64,000 nt of DNA. It comes from Ypsolopha sequella (lineage: Eukaryota; Arthropoda; Insecta; Lepidoptera; Ypsolophidae). Positions within the stretch are counted from its first letter, which is position 1. Each line of letters starts with the position of its first letter. The notes beneath the pieces were generated by a model. The model saw only the letters and a list, made by a program, of their open reading frames with translations. It did no database searches and was not told the DNA's origin. Of the stretch, positions 1 to 11,790 are shown piece after piece. Where the stretch lies: contig OW203991.1 in the NCBI GenBank assembly GCA_934047225.1, positions 8,866,001 to 8,930,000 on the forward strand. Reading direction: 5' to 3'. A program made the translations under genes and the position numbers.

Positions 1-1674
1 TCATATCAGCGCGCAATGCATAGTGGCTGTTACGAGTATGACGCTCGCTGCGTCCTTGAGAGGGCGAAATAGGAGAAAATTATACTTTTCACTTGGACGT
101 GATTACTCGATTGAATAATCTTATGTTATGTTTATAGCTATAAAGTTTATCTATTTATCAAAGCATAAATTAATTCAATCGGCCAAGCCACTCAGGAGCA
201 GTAGGGAATTTGAGGTCAAAAAACACCATTCAGTAAAAAAAAAAATCATGTAGAAGTTTTGGTGGTATGAAAAAGAAAAATGTAGCATATGTTGTCTAAG
301 AGTTGATTATTCATAATACATTTTTTCATTATATTTGGTTTGGCCATAAACGCGGAGTAGGCTTTAGAAAGTACCCATTTGGCAATAGTAAGGCCCTTAA
401 GAGGCTATGCAAATTTTATTTTTGTCACTTCACTCCAAGCGAAAAATCGCGCAGTGCGTGAGGGGCGGATTCAGGGCGAAAGGGGAAATTGTTAGTTTTA
501 TAATTATTATAAAAAAACTAAAATAGCTAGCAAAATATCAAATTTCAAATCTCTTGATATTGTTAAAACACACCTAATAAAATACTTTTGAGTTCTGTAT
601 ATGGTTCCTACTAGTCAAACGAGGAGAAAAAGTGTGTTTGAAGACCTCATTTCAACAATTATTTCTATCGAGGAAAATTTATCCAAACATGTTTTCCAAT
701 TTCAAAACCCTAGAGTATATAGTCAAAATGCGTATACCAGAAACTGATTATAATTTTCCGTGTATTTCATGAAATACACAGAAAAGAAACACCTGTATTT
801 TTTTCGCATATCACCTTAAAGGCGTTCCTCGTGATGTCATCTGACATGATTTCATACTAAAAGTGATTAATATCGCTATCGCTAACTTCAGTATTAAAAG
901 AAATTTTTCGAAAATTCAAAAAGTTTTGTGCTTTGCTATAACTAATTAATCTGTTACTATAAAAATAAACTGATATTTCACTATTCGACTGATGACGGGG
1001 CACACCGAGGGCCGAAATAAATCGAGTTATAATCTTTTTTTAATTGTTTTAATAAAAAATCTCACTTACAAAATAAAAATATGAGACTAGCCTCCAAAAT
1101 ATAAAGGATATTTAATAATCAAGAATATAAAACAAATAGTTATGACAATTTCAAAATCATAAAGTATTTATTACTTAGTTATTGTTTATAGGTACGTTAC
1201 TAATGAACAAGTTAAAAAAATATTAAACATTATTCACTAAAACGATAAAAAAACTAATAAAATTTTTAAAACAAAATCTCAGTCACTGGTATTCCAATTT
1301 CAGAATATAATAATAATTTATACTAACTTATATAACAAATTAGAAAGTTTATTAGGGAATATTATTCATATTATTAATAAACTTAGCTCCAAATATCATT
1401 TGCAATGATAAATCATGCAAAAAATAATAATAATTAGGAATATTGAATGAAACATACATTCTATTATTTTGTGTTCTCACAGAATTTTATATAAATATAG
1501 ATACTATGTCGGTACTATTTGGACACCTAAAAACGGGCAAAGGCTAATTTCAGAAACAAACGTTAATTTAGGGCACACAGGTATAACTCACAGTGTTTCC
1601 CCCCTCCCACAAATGGCAAGTAAACAAGTACTACCGATATAAATTATGTAAAACCCATTAGAACCATAGTTTTA
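1..1674. other. AT-rich noncoding stretch
   Basis: I see no gene, RNA gene or clear repeat boundary here. The sequence is AT-rich with frequent stops in all frames and homopolymer runs. Confidence 0.6.
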
Positions 1675-1825
1675 ATTCTGAAGGCTTTACTTTTAGTTTT
1701 AGTGCTGTCAAAACTAAATTTTCTTCATTGCAAAATAGTCCTTAACTGTTAGGGTTAGAAGTTAAATTACTTTGAAAGTTTTCAAGTTTTGACAGCACTA
1801 AAACTAATATTAAAACCTTCAGAAT
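1675..1825. repeat. Foldback (MITE-like) element
   Basis: Two arms of about 41 bp (1675-1715 and 1785-1825) are near-perfect inverted copies, sharing attctgaagg, agttttagtgctgtcaaaac and the segment between with a few mismatches. About 70 bp of AT-rich spacer separates them. There is no coding capacity. This is the form of a short non-autonomous DNA transposon. The family is not identified. Confidence 0.7.
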
Positions 1826-2160
1826 CGGCTTTAATAGGTACATACCCGAACTAGGAGCAAACCCAGTTCAGATTGAGAATTCTACGAAATAAAAGTTTGA
1901 ACAAAAATAATTTATGTACTGACTAGCGACCGGCCCTGGCTTCGCACGGGTAACACTGAGTATATCCATGGCTGAATGACATGTGAAAACCTGAGGGGGT
2001 GTGGTAAGTTTGTCCATCGGCCTGCTGCGTAGCACTCACACAGATTCACATAAATTCAAGTTTTACTTATTTTAAAGCTTTCCTTCTTGATATTAAAAGC
2101 TAAACACATAGTTTCGGGATATTTTCTTTGGCACTCTTTGAAAGAAACAATTCCGCCTTA
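1826..2160. other. Noncoding spacer
   Basis: No gene or clear repeat was seen between two foldback elements. Confidence 0.5.
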
Positions 2161-2161
2161 A

Positions 2162-2666
2162 GGCACTTTATGCTGCGAAAGTGCTGGCACTTTAGAAAAA
2201 AAAAAAAAATTTACTTACTAGTACAATTATTGAAAATCTGCTCAAGTAAATGTGTAGATATAGCAATGAACCATTTTTAAATAGCATGGTTTTCATACAC
2301 AACGTCTTTGATGAGCTAAACATTTAACTTATGCCAAAACCAGCCTCTTTTAGCAAAAGTTAAATGTTTAGGTCATCAAAGACGGTGTGTATGAAAACGT
2401 ATGCTATTTAAAAATAGTTCATTGCTATATCTACACGCCCGCTAGACTAACGATCTGAAGGACGTTGCGGGTGGTGGCTGGATGAGGATGACTGAGGACC
2501 GCCAAGAGTGGCGTAATATGGGGGAAGCCTATGTCTAGCAGTGGACGAATACGGGCTGATGGATGGATAGCTACACATTTACTTGAGCAGATTTTCAATT
2601 ATTATTCTAGTAAGTAAATAATGCTTTTTTTTCTAAAGTGGCAGCATTTCTGCAGCATATAGCACC
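2162..2666. repeat. Long foldback element, split by an RTE insertion
   Basis: The left arm (2162-2331) pairs with the right arm (2346-2666) over about 170 bp once an inserted 134-bp segment is removed. Shared stretches include atttaaaaat, gaaaatctgctcaagtaaat and the end box gctgc...cactttag. The loop is only about 15 bp, so the single strand would form a long hairpin. It has no coding capacity. Confidence 0.75.
2437..2570 (+). mobile_element. RTE-type non-LTR retrotransposon 3' end
   Basis: This 134-bp fragment is the extreme 3' end of an RTE-like LINE. A translated frame matches the 5174-5341 copy (GWMRMTEDRQEWRN region), although one codon here is a stop (tag at the position read as Q in the other copy). 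It ends in a tggatgga microsatellite tail. The 6-bp sequence ctacac occurs directly before it (2431-2436) and after it (2571-2576), a target-site duplication that places the insertion inside the right arm of the surrounding foldback element. Confidence 0.75.
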
Positions 2667-4269
2667 ATAAATTATTTTTATATAACTTTATCGCTTCACG
2701 GTCTACAAACTGGGAAAACTATTAGATCGTAGCACTTGCTACGCCGTAGCAAAACGTAGACGCGAGCGCAGCATTAATAAACGCGCCTAATTACTTTGTT
2801 CGTACTTCCGCTCTTATTTTAATCCTGTAAAACACAGACCAGTTAGCCATAAGACATCTTATCAACCACGAACAAGTGAGATTTTTTCCGCGCCGGAGTG
2901 TTGCAGGCTAATGCGGGGAGTACGGACTACATTGGACGTCTAATCGGAGCTAATTTGCTTCTGAAAACATTCTGTCAAGGACAGCGGTGTGCGGGGTTGG
3001 TGCGAGGACAAAAAGCCGTATCACAATAGTGTCGATACCGCTTTATTATTCATCGATAAATTATTCAAAGAAGCAGTACGAAACCTAAACTCTAATCGAG
3101 TGATCTTGTGAATATGTATTATTACATTATATCAATGATTTTTATAGTCGTAAAATTTTTATAAAATAAAACAAAGAAGAAAAATTAAGGTGTATATTTA
3201 TTTTAATAAATGCAATTTGCTAAATTATTACAAACTGTATGAATAAAAATTCCCGTAAATCACAACAATGCTCCAGGAATGGGGTCTACTTTTATAAAGG
3301 CCACCAGTTGGCGCCACTGGCACGTAAGGTATATGTCAAAGGTTTGTTAGGTTAGATTTACATAGAAGTTCGATTTTTTGTTTTGCTTATCCATATAATA
3401 TTTTTTTTTTCTTTCTTAAATGCGAATAAACAATGCCGAAATGATGTGCAGTTCCGTTATGTTCCAAAACGAAAGGAGGACTTAAGTTTTGTTTTAGTCC
3501 CTCTTTTCTTTAGTTCTAATCTTAAATCATTTACTTTCATTGCACCGTACCTTGAATAATAAACCTGAAACTATGAATTTATGTCGACTAATACACAAAT
3601 AACTAATAAAAAGCCATAGCTTTCGCCGTTTCGCGGGCATTTGACGTTTCTCTATACCTGTCGCCTCAGTGGCGCCACCTGACGTCGATAGTAGCCCTCA
3701 TTGTAATACATTCGTATCTATACACTTTATAAATAGGTGTAATTGGGGTAGATCATGGATGGGGCAGGTTGAATGTAGGTATAAAAAATTGGTACCAAGA
3801 GCTGTGTAGCCGCCGTATCATTTGTTGAGAAAGAAATCATTTACCTCTTTAGCTACGTGTTTACAGATCCAAAGTTCTTGTTCAGTTGTGATTGGTTAGA
3901 AATCACACAGAATTTCGTACTTGAATACTTAACAGTAAAGAAGGGATTAACCAATTCACGAAGTTTAACGAAACGTATAACAATAAAGTTGATTAACTTG
4001 GAAAGTAAATTGGAAGATGTTTAAAATTCCCTGATTTCGGTTGCGGGACCAAAAAGTTGTCCTTTTACGGAGTAATTTTGAAACATTAATTATTGGTGAA
4101 ACTCAAAATCAAATTATTTAATTGTTCAGTAAAGGTATATATGATTTTATAATATTTAAAATACCTTATACCGTGATGTGCCATACTTGGCGTACAAATA
4201 ACTATTTATAACTATTTACAAAGATTTAAGTTAAAAAAGAAAGAATTTGTGAAAATAAAGAAAATAAAT
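2667..4269. other. Noncoding, mixed repeats not resolved
   Basis: There is no convincing gene. A somewhat GC-richer patch (about 2870-3020) and two short boxes with ggcgccac (about 3313 and 3671) are present, without readable coding content. Confidence 0.5.
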
Positions 4270-4745
4270 TGGCTAAGTGCTAGTCGTAAATTACAACAAT
4301 ATAGACGTCATAGCAACATTAAGGTGGCACAAAAATGCCGCTAAAATGGTCAAAACCATGACTGACAAACAATTCGCGGCTCCCGCTGAGTACGAAACCC
4401 TAGTATCTTATGCACTATATTTTTCCTATAATTTTGACGCAATCACCATGATCTTTATCATATTTTTCGGTTCTCTTGTTTCTTATAAAGGAGGGGGTAT
4501 GATAACGTTGAAAAAAATATAACTTTTTCAAAGTTTTTTTCTATGGGGACCCCCCTTTGATTTCCATTCTTTTATTTGCCGTTATAGAGGCTGTAAAAGA
4601 CGTATTGTGTGAAAAATTCAACTGGCTATCTATAACGGCTGAAGATGTAGACCCTTGTGACAGACGGACGGACGGACAGACAGACAGCGGAGAGTTAGTA
4701 ATAGGGTCTCGTTTGACACTCTTCGAGTGTACGAAACCCTAAAAA
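4270..4745 (+). repeat. Interspersed repeat ending in acggacggac...gaaaccctaaaaa (family A)
   Basis: The 3' part shows the (acgg/cagac)n tract at 4663-4690 and the terminal box cgagtgtacgaaaccctaaaaa, the hallmark of a very common interspersed repeat in Lepidoptera. Short open frames across it are not supported as genes. Related copies in this window lie at about 9070-10067 (interrupted), 12640-12780, 25585-25680 (reverse), and 28795-28813 joined with 58852-58925 (reverse, split by the giant LTR element). Confidence 0.6.
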
Positions 4746-5173
4746 ACAATATTTAAAATTTAAGACGAAATGTTTACAAATGTAAACAACCTAAATTACA
4801 GTTCTAAGGAAAGCTCACAATGGTCTGCAACAACAATTTCCCGGAATTAAAAGAAGTTTCTTTAATAACAAGGTCTCTGGAAGCAACTTGTAGAAAACTC
4901 AAATTTCATGGGAATAGGTTGACAATAAAGAAGGACGAAGAATATTAATAAGGGTTTTTTGTTCAAGTTGACGTCTTCATAAAGCATTTCTCTCGAGAAA
5001 TGGAATTGACCTTTTCCTTACACAAAAATACAGTCAGCAACCTTCATACTTGTTTTTCCAATTATTGTTTGTAAGGCGAAAGATTCGTATCCTCTACGAA
5101 ACGCATAGCTTATGATGGTTCTTCTTATTTTTGAATTAAAGATATTAAATAAATGTGATTTATGGCATTTCGC

Positions 5174-5341
5174 ATGTACAGCAAAGCGTAGCGTAGGCCG
5201 CCCTCGTGCCCGCTGGACTGACGATCTGCAGGACGTTGCGGGTGGCGGCTGGATGAGGATGACTGAAGACCGCCAAGAGTGGCGTAATATTGGGGAGGCC
5301 TATGTCCAGCACTGGACGAATACGGGCTGATGAATGAATGG
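5174..5341 (+). mobile_element. RTE-type non-LTR retrotransposon 3' end (C-terminus of ORF2)
   Basis: A frame ending at 5330 reads the typical C-terminal tail of lepidopteran RTE endonuclease-reverse transcriptases, including GRPRARWTDDLQDVAGGGW and EWRNIGEAYVQHW, followed by a stop and a gaatgaatggatgg tail. A 12-bp duplication, atggcatttcgc, flanks it (5162-5173 and 5342-5353). It is therefore a severely 5'-truncated insertion of about 168 bp. The RT and endonuclease domains are absent, so it is dead. Confidence 0.85.
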
Positions 5342-5353
5342 ATGGCATTTCGC

Positions 5354-6228
5354 GAACATAGCTTAGTATCACACAAGATAAGACAAGATACCACCAATTT
5401 GTTGTTTCGCTGCGTGATCATTAGTATACCGCGTCCAAGAAAAAGAGGCCAATAATGAGCCAACATATAATCGCCTGTATCAAAATCAAATAAGGTCTTT
5501 GCCGTTTGACTTATTGTGCTGGACGGGTAATAAAAACAGTTGCTAAGGTAGGCCATCCTCTTAATGCTGTAAAAAGGTAAAGAGCGACACTGTAGAGCTG
5601 AGAAAACTGAGAAGGAATGCAGTGAAACGTGCTAGGCTGTGTTTAGAGAGAAACGGACTTTCCGAACAATTGCTGATGTACAGCTAATGTAAGTTTAGGC
5701 ATGCAATTTTGTGGATTTCAATTACATACACACAGTACATAAGATGATTTTTTTTTTAATACGCTTGAATGCAGAAGTGTCTAGTTACTAACAATTTCAT
5801 TACTTACCTACCTACTTGCCGTTTGTGATTATTAATTCCTATTCAAAGAATTTTTCAAGTTTAGCACGATCTAAACAGCTTCTGTATTCTGACAGTTCTA
5901 AGCCCGTAAAAGTATGAAGGGAAAATTGCAACTAATGATCGCTGATGTCGCAGCTATAGCGCAGAGTGGCATGCAAAAGTCGCGCGCGGCGTGGGACAAA
6001 TATTACGAACTCGCGCGATCACGTGGCGGGAGGAGGCGGTGACGCGCGACTCACGCTTGACTGACAAGTGATATGACAACGCTATTCGGTTTTTATAGGA
6101 AAACTTTGATCGTCGATATCTTTTTTATTATTATGAAACAAGACAAAAGTTACGAAACCTATATTTTTTATATCAAACATAGATTCGTTTCCTTTGATAT
6201 AGCTAGGGGGTTCATTATCAACTTGTAT
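5354..6228. other. Noncoding, with a GC-rich patch
   Basis: No gene is supported. Positions 5940-6070 form a GC-rich island rich in cgcgcg motifs within AT-rich DNA. It could be a promoter remnant or part of a repeat. I cannot tell which. Confidence 0.4.
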
Positions 6229-6820
6229 ACAGAGTGTAATCGTTAAATGTGACCAGGCGATTATTCCGTAACTAAAACAGATATCAAAAAAATTTAAACT
6301 GATATCGAAAGTACGTTACCTAATCAGTAAAATGACATCAATAACTTTTTGAAAATCAAACGAGAAGTATCCAAAATTTTGACTTTAAACATTCCCATAC
6401 ATTTAGCATGAGATTAGTAGAATATTGGAATATGCCATTTTTCAATCAATAAATGAAACAATCACGATTATTAACAATTGGCAGGAATGACAACCCGCGA
6501 TAAAGGTTTTAAGTAGATACACATGTATCTACTTGAAAATCATTATTATCATATCATACGTAATCATAAAATGAGATTAAGGTAAAATGAGTACTAGACT
6601 ACTTAAAATAAGGAAACTAAAACCATTCCACTAATCTCATACTTAATGTATGGGAATGTTTAATGTCAAAATTTTGGATACTTCTCGTTTGATTTTCAAA
6701 AAGTTATTGATGTCATTTTACTGATAAGATAGCGTACTTTCGATATCAGTTTAAATTTTTTTGATATCTTTAATAGTTACGGAAAAATCGCCTGGTCACA
6801 CTTAACGATTACAACCTGTA
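6229..6820. repeat. MITE with ~200-bp terminal inverted repeats
   Basis: The left arm (6229-about 6430) and right arm (about 6630-6820) are inverted copies. They share gtaatcgtta, gtgaccaggcgatt, aatttaaactgatatcgaaagtac and the box around acttctcgtttgattttcaa. The ends read CAG...CTG and are flanked by TA on both sides, which suggests a Tc1/mariner-type TA target. The ~200-bp middle has no open frame. Confidence 0.75.
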
Positions 6821-6822
6821 TA

Positions 6823-7254
6823 TGTAATATCATTGTATATACAATATATTTTCCAGACGCATCATTAAATTTGGCAACATAGAGAACAATAAATATTCAG
6901 TAAGAGCAAACAGGTGACATTATCGAGTCACATATTTATATTCATACATTTTGATTTGAAATTATTATTGACGTATCCATTTAATATTTATTAGGTAAAA
7001 TAACAAATAAACTAACATTCGTTTTTACCTCGATACTTATACAAAATGTTTTGTTTTATTCCCGAAATCAGAGCAGTGTACTTGTCGAACGATATACTCT
7101 CGTTCGCTTGATAATGATTTCAAGAGGAAATAAAAACATGTCATCACGACATAAATTTCCAAGGGGGTGGCAGATGTGTTCTCGAGTGTGAACTGTGAAA
7201 TTCAGATCACAGTCCACACTCAGTACACCTGCGTTTCACTGACGATTATTACGT
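6823..7254. other. Noncoding AT-rich spacer
   Basis: Nothing recognisable was seen. Confidence 0.5.
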
Positions 7255-7400
7255 TTCAACATGATGGGTGGTGAGCCCTATCGCTGTTCTTTGGGCACAA
7301 AAAATTCACGCTTTTTAAGGCATGCAGGTTTCCTTAGGATGTTTTCCTTTACCGTTCAGCAAGCACCGTCCTCTGGCGTGTGGCAACGTCATCTAATCAG
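7255..7400 (+). repeat. Fragment of a lepidopteran interspersed repeat
   Basis: The segment gcatgcaggtttcc...gatgttttcctttaccgtt (about 7320-7358) resembles a block often seen in lepidopteran interspersed elements. The limits and the family are uncertain. Confidence 0.35.
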
Positions 7401-9069
7401 AATATTGTCACTTCATGTGACTGCAGAGATGACGTAGGTACCTATTTACTAGATACTGTTACCCTCATGACGAAATGAAGCCACCAAGCGACTCGTCGTG
7501 TTCCGGTATGACGTCATGAGTAGCTGTAGGGAAGACCGGCCCGCGAGCATTACTAATCAGGCCCGCGATCGCAGGCCGGACATGTCCGGTTTCTTTTTTA
7601 ATTTAAAATTCACAAACTTATAATAATAACGTTATGATATTCATGATATATTAAAACTAACAACCGATTTAATATAAATTATTCATTTCATGCGTATTTG
7701 TCTAAAAGCATGTAGCGATATTATAAGAATGTTATTTATACTACACCTGCTCGGAAAGTACCTTCTTACTTTTTTGAAAACGATGCAGGAAATACGTCAT
7801 TACTGTCATACAAATATGCGGGCGGAAAAAGTGTATGAAAATTCATTGTTAACGTGCTTGAGCGGGCAGAAAAAGTATATGCAAATCCATTGTTAACGTG
7901 CTGTTTTTTTTTTAAATAACATAAAGAATGAGCAAGTGGCCAAGTGGCCAGTATTAGTTTGCGAACTCGTACATAAAACTCGAAAAATGATACTGGCCAA
8001 TTGCTTTTCCTGTACATAATAAAAAATAAGAAGAAAATAAAAAGTGACAATCGCACGCGAGTCAGTCGATTTCTTTTATTGTATCTTGATTAAAAGTAAA
8101 ATTATGCTATTTCCTCGCAGGTGTAGTATAAAGCACTATGTATCACTCGGGAGAAAGTGCGATTCCCAACCCGTGTGTATTGAGGCCCTTGGCTTCGCCT
8201 CGGGCCTCAAACTACACCCTCGTTGGTAATCTTCCCCTTTCTTCCCTCGGTGAACAATGTACTATTATAACCCTATTTCAAGGTGCATAGCCAACACCTA
8301 CTGTCAGTGTACATTCTGTACAGGCCTTACAACCACAATGTGACGTTATCACTAGTGGCCCAAGGAATACATTTTTTTCTTCTATAGTGGAGTTTGGCAG
8401 ATTTATTGATTTTTATTTTATTTGACGTTTCAGACCGGATGGAAAATAGAAATCAATTTAACAATTTTTTTTTAAATTTTATTAATAATCAATACAAAAA
8501 AACGCAAGAACTATAAAAATAAAACATAAATATGTAAACAATTCAAAAGTAATAAGTTTCTTAATTCTTATGAATAAATACGGTGCTTAAAAATAAAATG
8601 GGAATGAAAAATTTGTTGTTGAAAATGCTATAAAATCGCATGTACCACTAGTGATGACGTCATCATTAAAAGCCATTTCAGTTGTAAGGCCTGATATAGA
8701 GAATGTGTTGGCACGGCACACGCTTCGGCCAACTCCGTTGACACTTGTTCAAAGTATCAAACGAAACTGCCATTCGTACACGCATCCACGAACATCTCTG
8801 ATGCGCTGCAGTAACGCGGCAGCCTCAACAGAGGGCCCTGAATGCATTGTTGTACTGAACACGCAGCGCATTGTAAGCTTTCTGATTATAGTTGTTCCTA
8901 AGCTGCAAGTGTAGAAGGATTGCCAGTAATCCATAAACAAGGTGATCTTTACAATATTTGTTCACTTCGCAAACCTACGGATCAACATATTTTTACCTCT
9001 CACCGACAACTTAAGTCTTAACTTATTTGAATGGTACGGAACTCGTACTCGACCGATTTCTTGCAACAA
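7401..9069. other. Noncoding, with a hairpin-like repeat near 8.1-8.25 kb
   Basis: There is no supported gene. Around 8120-8240 the boxes ggtgtagt, gggagaaagtgcgattccc and ttggcttcgcctcgggcc suggest a short foldback-type repeat. The small open frames at 8044-8229 and 8651-8914 have no recognisable domain and lie in repeat-like DNA. Confidence 0.45.
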
Positions 9070-10067
9070 ACGTATTAAAAAAACCGGTCAAGTGCGAGGA
9101 GGACTTACGCCCTGAGGATTCCGTGCCATTTAAATAAGTTAATATCATCCATCCATCCATCAGCCTAGTTCGTCCACTGCTGGACATATGTCTTCTCAGG
9201 ACTTTGCCAATCCCAGCGGTCATCCTGGAAGAGTTGCCCCTACTCACACACGCTGGGCAGGCGGGTTGGTGAGCGCGGTGCCGGAACCCTCAAACCAGTG
9301 AGGCCGCTGCCTATCACCAGTCTGTTCCATATAAGGCCTGGCTATTAGGGATGGATATACCGCCATCCATCGGTCCCAGGCATGGTGGGCCTCCTGGTTT
9401 TTTGCCTGTGAGCTGTCCTCTTACTCTCCCCCGAATTACTTCGAGGGGGTCTCCGAGTAAGATGGTGGTAACTCCACAGTCGAGCTCGGCATCAGCTCTA
9501 CCACCTATAAGTTAATATACTTTTAAATAATTTCAACAGAAATTACAAACTTCCACTACCTACACTACCTACAACATACATGAAACAATACTGCAAAGTT
9601 AAATTGGTTGAGTATTCGGCATCGTTATCCTAAAACTACATGATAAATCGGCGTTTTCAGTATTTGTTGTTTAAATACACCATATGGTACATAAGATAAT
9701 AAACAGGAATTCCAAATTCCTTAGTACTTTGGTCTTTGAGATTGTAACAAAAATGGTCTTAAAATGACAATGTTGACTGCCCCACATTTATTATTACAAA
9801 AAATATATTTAGACAATGACAACGGTAAGAAAAAGAATAATTGTCGGCTCCGTTTTCATGTATGATACCTCCTCTGAAAAATAATTTAATTACATTTTTC
9901 ATTCAATATTCAGTTTTAGGTCAAAATTTTACGTAACATATCAAAATTTTAGGTCTCTATCTCATTCCATACAAGAGCTAGAGACCCGTGACATATGGAT
10001 GGACGGAAAGACAGCAGAGTGATATTAATAGGACTCCGTTTTGCCTTTTGGGTACGGAACCCTAAAA
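9070..10067 (+). repeat. Family A repeat, near full length, interrupted
   Basis: The 5' head reads aaaccggtcaagtgcgagg at about 9080-9098. The 3' end reads gccttttgggtacggaaccctaaaaa at about 10042-10067. The copy is interrupted by a 363-bp insertion with its own target duplication (9146-9508). No coding frame spans it. Confidence 0.6.
9146..9508 (-). mobile_element. ~360-bp RTE-tailed short element, copy 1
   Basis: In its sense orientation (-) it starts with aggtggtagagctgatgccg and ends with agcagtggacgaactaggct followed by a gatggatggatg tail. It is flanked by the 10-bp duplication aagttaatat (9136-9145 and 9509-9518). Its length and both ends match the 27285-27645 copy, so the 5' end looks defined rather than randomly truncated. 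It is best read as a non-autonomous short element that uses an RTE-type 3' end. Confidence 0.75.
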
Positions 10068-11308
10068 ATGCTGGCAGCGACTGTCCTGCAGAAATGTACT
10101 AGCAAGGAAAGTTCACCAGACCCATTTTTGCTCTTATTACTAAAGCAATCAAGGCAAAAGTAGGTTTTAACAATTGACCTCGATAGTTACTCGTACATAG
10201 TAAAATGCGATTTATTATTCAACCTTATATCGGAACAAACAAATATTTGTACTTCAATATTATTTTAATATACTCGTAACGAACGCTCTTTGACAGAGTT
10301 CAACAATAATAGGCGATCCAATCTTTTATCGGAACAAAATTAATTTACCTTTCACATTGAGAGTTTTTGCTATACCGGTAATGGCGTCGGTTTGTAAACA
10401 AGGACTTAGTGCGCCGATAAATTTATTCCAGTCACGTAGAGGACTGCTCGCGGTTTTTAATAAAGTGGGAAAAAGTGGGCAAAGCGAAAGCTTTCCTCTG
10501 CTCTTCAAGTATCTGGGGATTAATACTTTTTTCAATATTTTATATATTGTGTTGTGTGTTCAGTATTTTGTGTTCTCTAATGGCATTGCTGATATACTTT
10601 ATGGTTTGTTTTGTTATCGATAAAAGGTTTTTGGTATTTTTGTACAACCTTTGTTTTTGGTTTCACCCAGGTAGAAACAGGTTTTTGTTACTTTCACATT
10701 TTATTTAATTAAAGGAAAATACAATTTAAAAAATACGATGTTATGATGTCATGTTTCATTTATGTAGAATAAGTTAGTAGCCTACTCCTAACAGAAGGAT
10801 CTCTGTTTGACTTCTCATATTAAAATGTGCACTAATGAGACTATAAATTTTAACAATAAATTTTCTCCAAAAGTTTTAATTCTTGAACAAAATTGGTCCT
10901 TGATTTTTCCTAACGGTAAAAATTTGCGTTATAAATCCAATAAGCCCCACTTCTGAGTATTCGATGTCATTAAGCGTGGCTTGTTGATCCTATAACAAAA
11001 TGAAATATTTTTATCGAAGCGACACATCCAATCGCGTTACAAGAAACCCGATTGATCTTCAAGAAACTCCAATTTTGTTTCTTTCGAAATATGAATTGAG
11101 TGAAAAAAAAGAGATCTCAGAAAAAGTATTCGTTATTACGGCGCCTTCTATCGCTAAAGCCAGGTTTACATTAAGGCTATATATAAGGTTAAATATGAAC
11201 AACTATATTGTTAAATTATAGATAAAAATTTTAACTATGACAGAAATAAATTTCTATGTTTGAGCACTTCGCGATTTATCCATCGCAAGGAGATATAAAT
11301 TAACATTA
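10068..11308. other. Noncoding AT-rich spacer
   Basis: Short open frames (10357-10623, 10475-10708, 11000-11221) are AT-rich and carry no recognisable domain. I do not support them as genes. Confidence 0.5.
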
Positions 11309-11392
11309 TTTGAAAAGTAAATCTGGATGTGAGGAGCTCTGAACTGGGATCAGATCCCGGATCAGAGCTCCTCACATCCAGATTTACTTTTC
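11309..11392. repeat. Near-perfect palindrome (gaggagctctga core)
   Basis: Arms of about 32 bp (agtaaatctggatgtgaggagctctga and its reverse complement) enclose a short loop with gggatcagatccc. The right arm plus about 40 bp of flank (ctttctgcgtttctatactgcaatgat) recurs at about 60918-60985, so this is part of a dispersed element. Confidence 0.65.
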
Positions 11393-11516
11393 TTTCTGCG
11401 TTTCTATACTGCAATGATATAATGTTAATTTAAAATTCCAATCAATGCACATCAAGCTATATATTTTGTGGTATCATATATTTTTACCAATTTTTTACCA
11501 ATGAATTTTACATAAT

Positions 11517-11700
11517 GCCCTCGTAAGCGTTCAGTATGTGCATTACAGGCTGGTATATCAAGTAGTTACAAAAATTCAGTGTACAGATATGGTAGAAAAA
11601 TTCGTCGGTCCAGATAACAACCTCGATAGCGCAGTTAGTAACGCACCTGTTATATAAGCAGGAAGTCGCACGTTCGAATTCCGCCCAGAGGGGTTTTTTA
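11517..11700 (+). repeat. Diverged copy of the tRNA-like unit (degenerate tRNA at 11620-11692)
   Basis: The sequence aligns with one unit of the 23.2-25.5 kb array over the 5' flank (gccctcgt.agcgttc, ggt..atatcaag.ag) as well as over the tRNA-like body. The body retains an A-box-like region and an intact ttcgaat loop, but has many substitutions and mispaired T-stem positions. A T-run follows at 11694-11699. It is a decayed, dispersed relative and probably not functional. Confidence 0.6.
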
Positions 11701-11790
11701 TAGTAGTTTATGCTACAAGGGCGAAAAGGAATAAATTACGAGGACGATTTAAAACACGATCGTAGCGAGTGTTTTAAGGGAAGAGCGCAA
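11701..11790 (+). repeat. One arm of a foldback repeat (ataaattac...aaaacac...cgtagcgagtgtttt)
   Basis: It shares tagtttatgctacaagggcg, ggaataaattacgaggacg and gtagcgagtgtttt with the foldback segment found at 17066-17190 and 20959-21084 in the opposite orientation. Only this part is present here. Confidence 0.6.
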
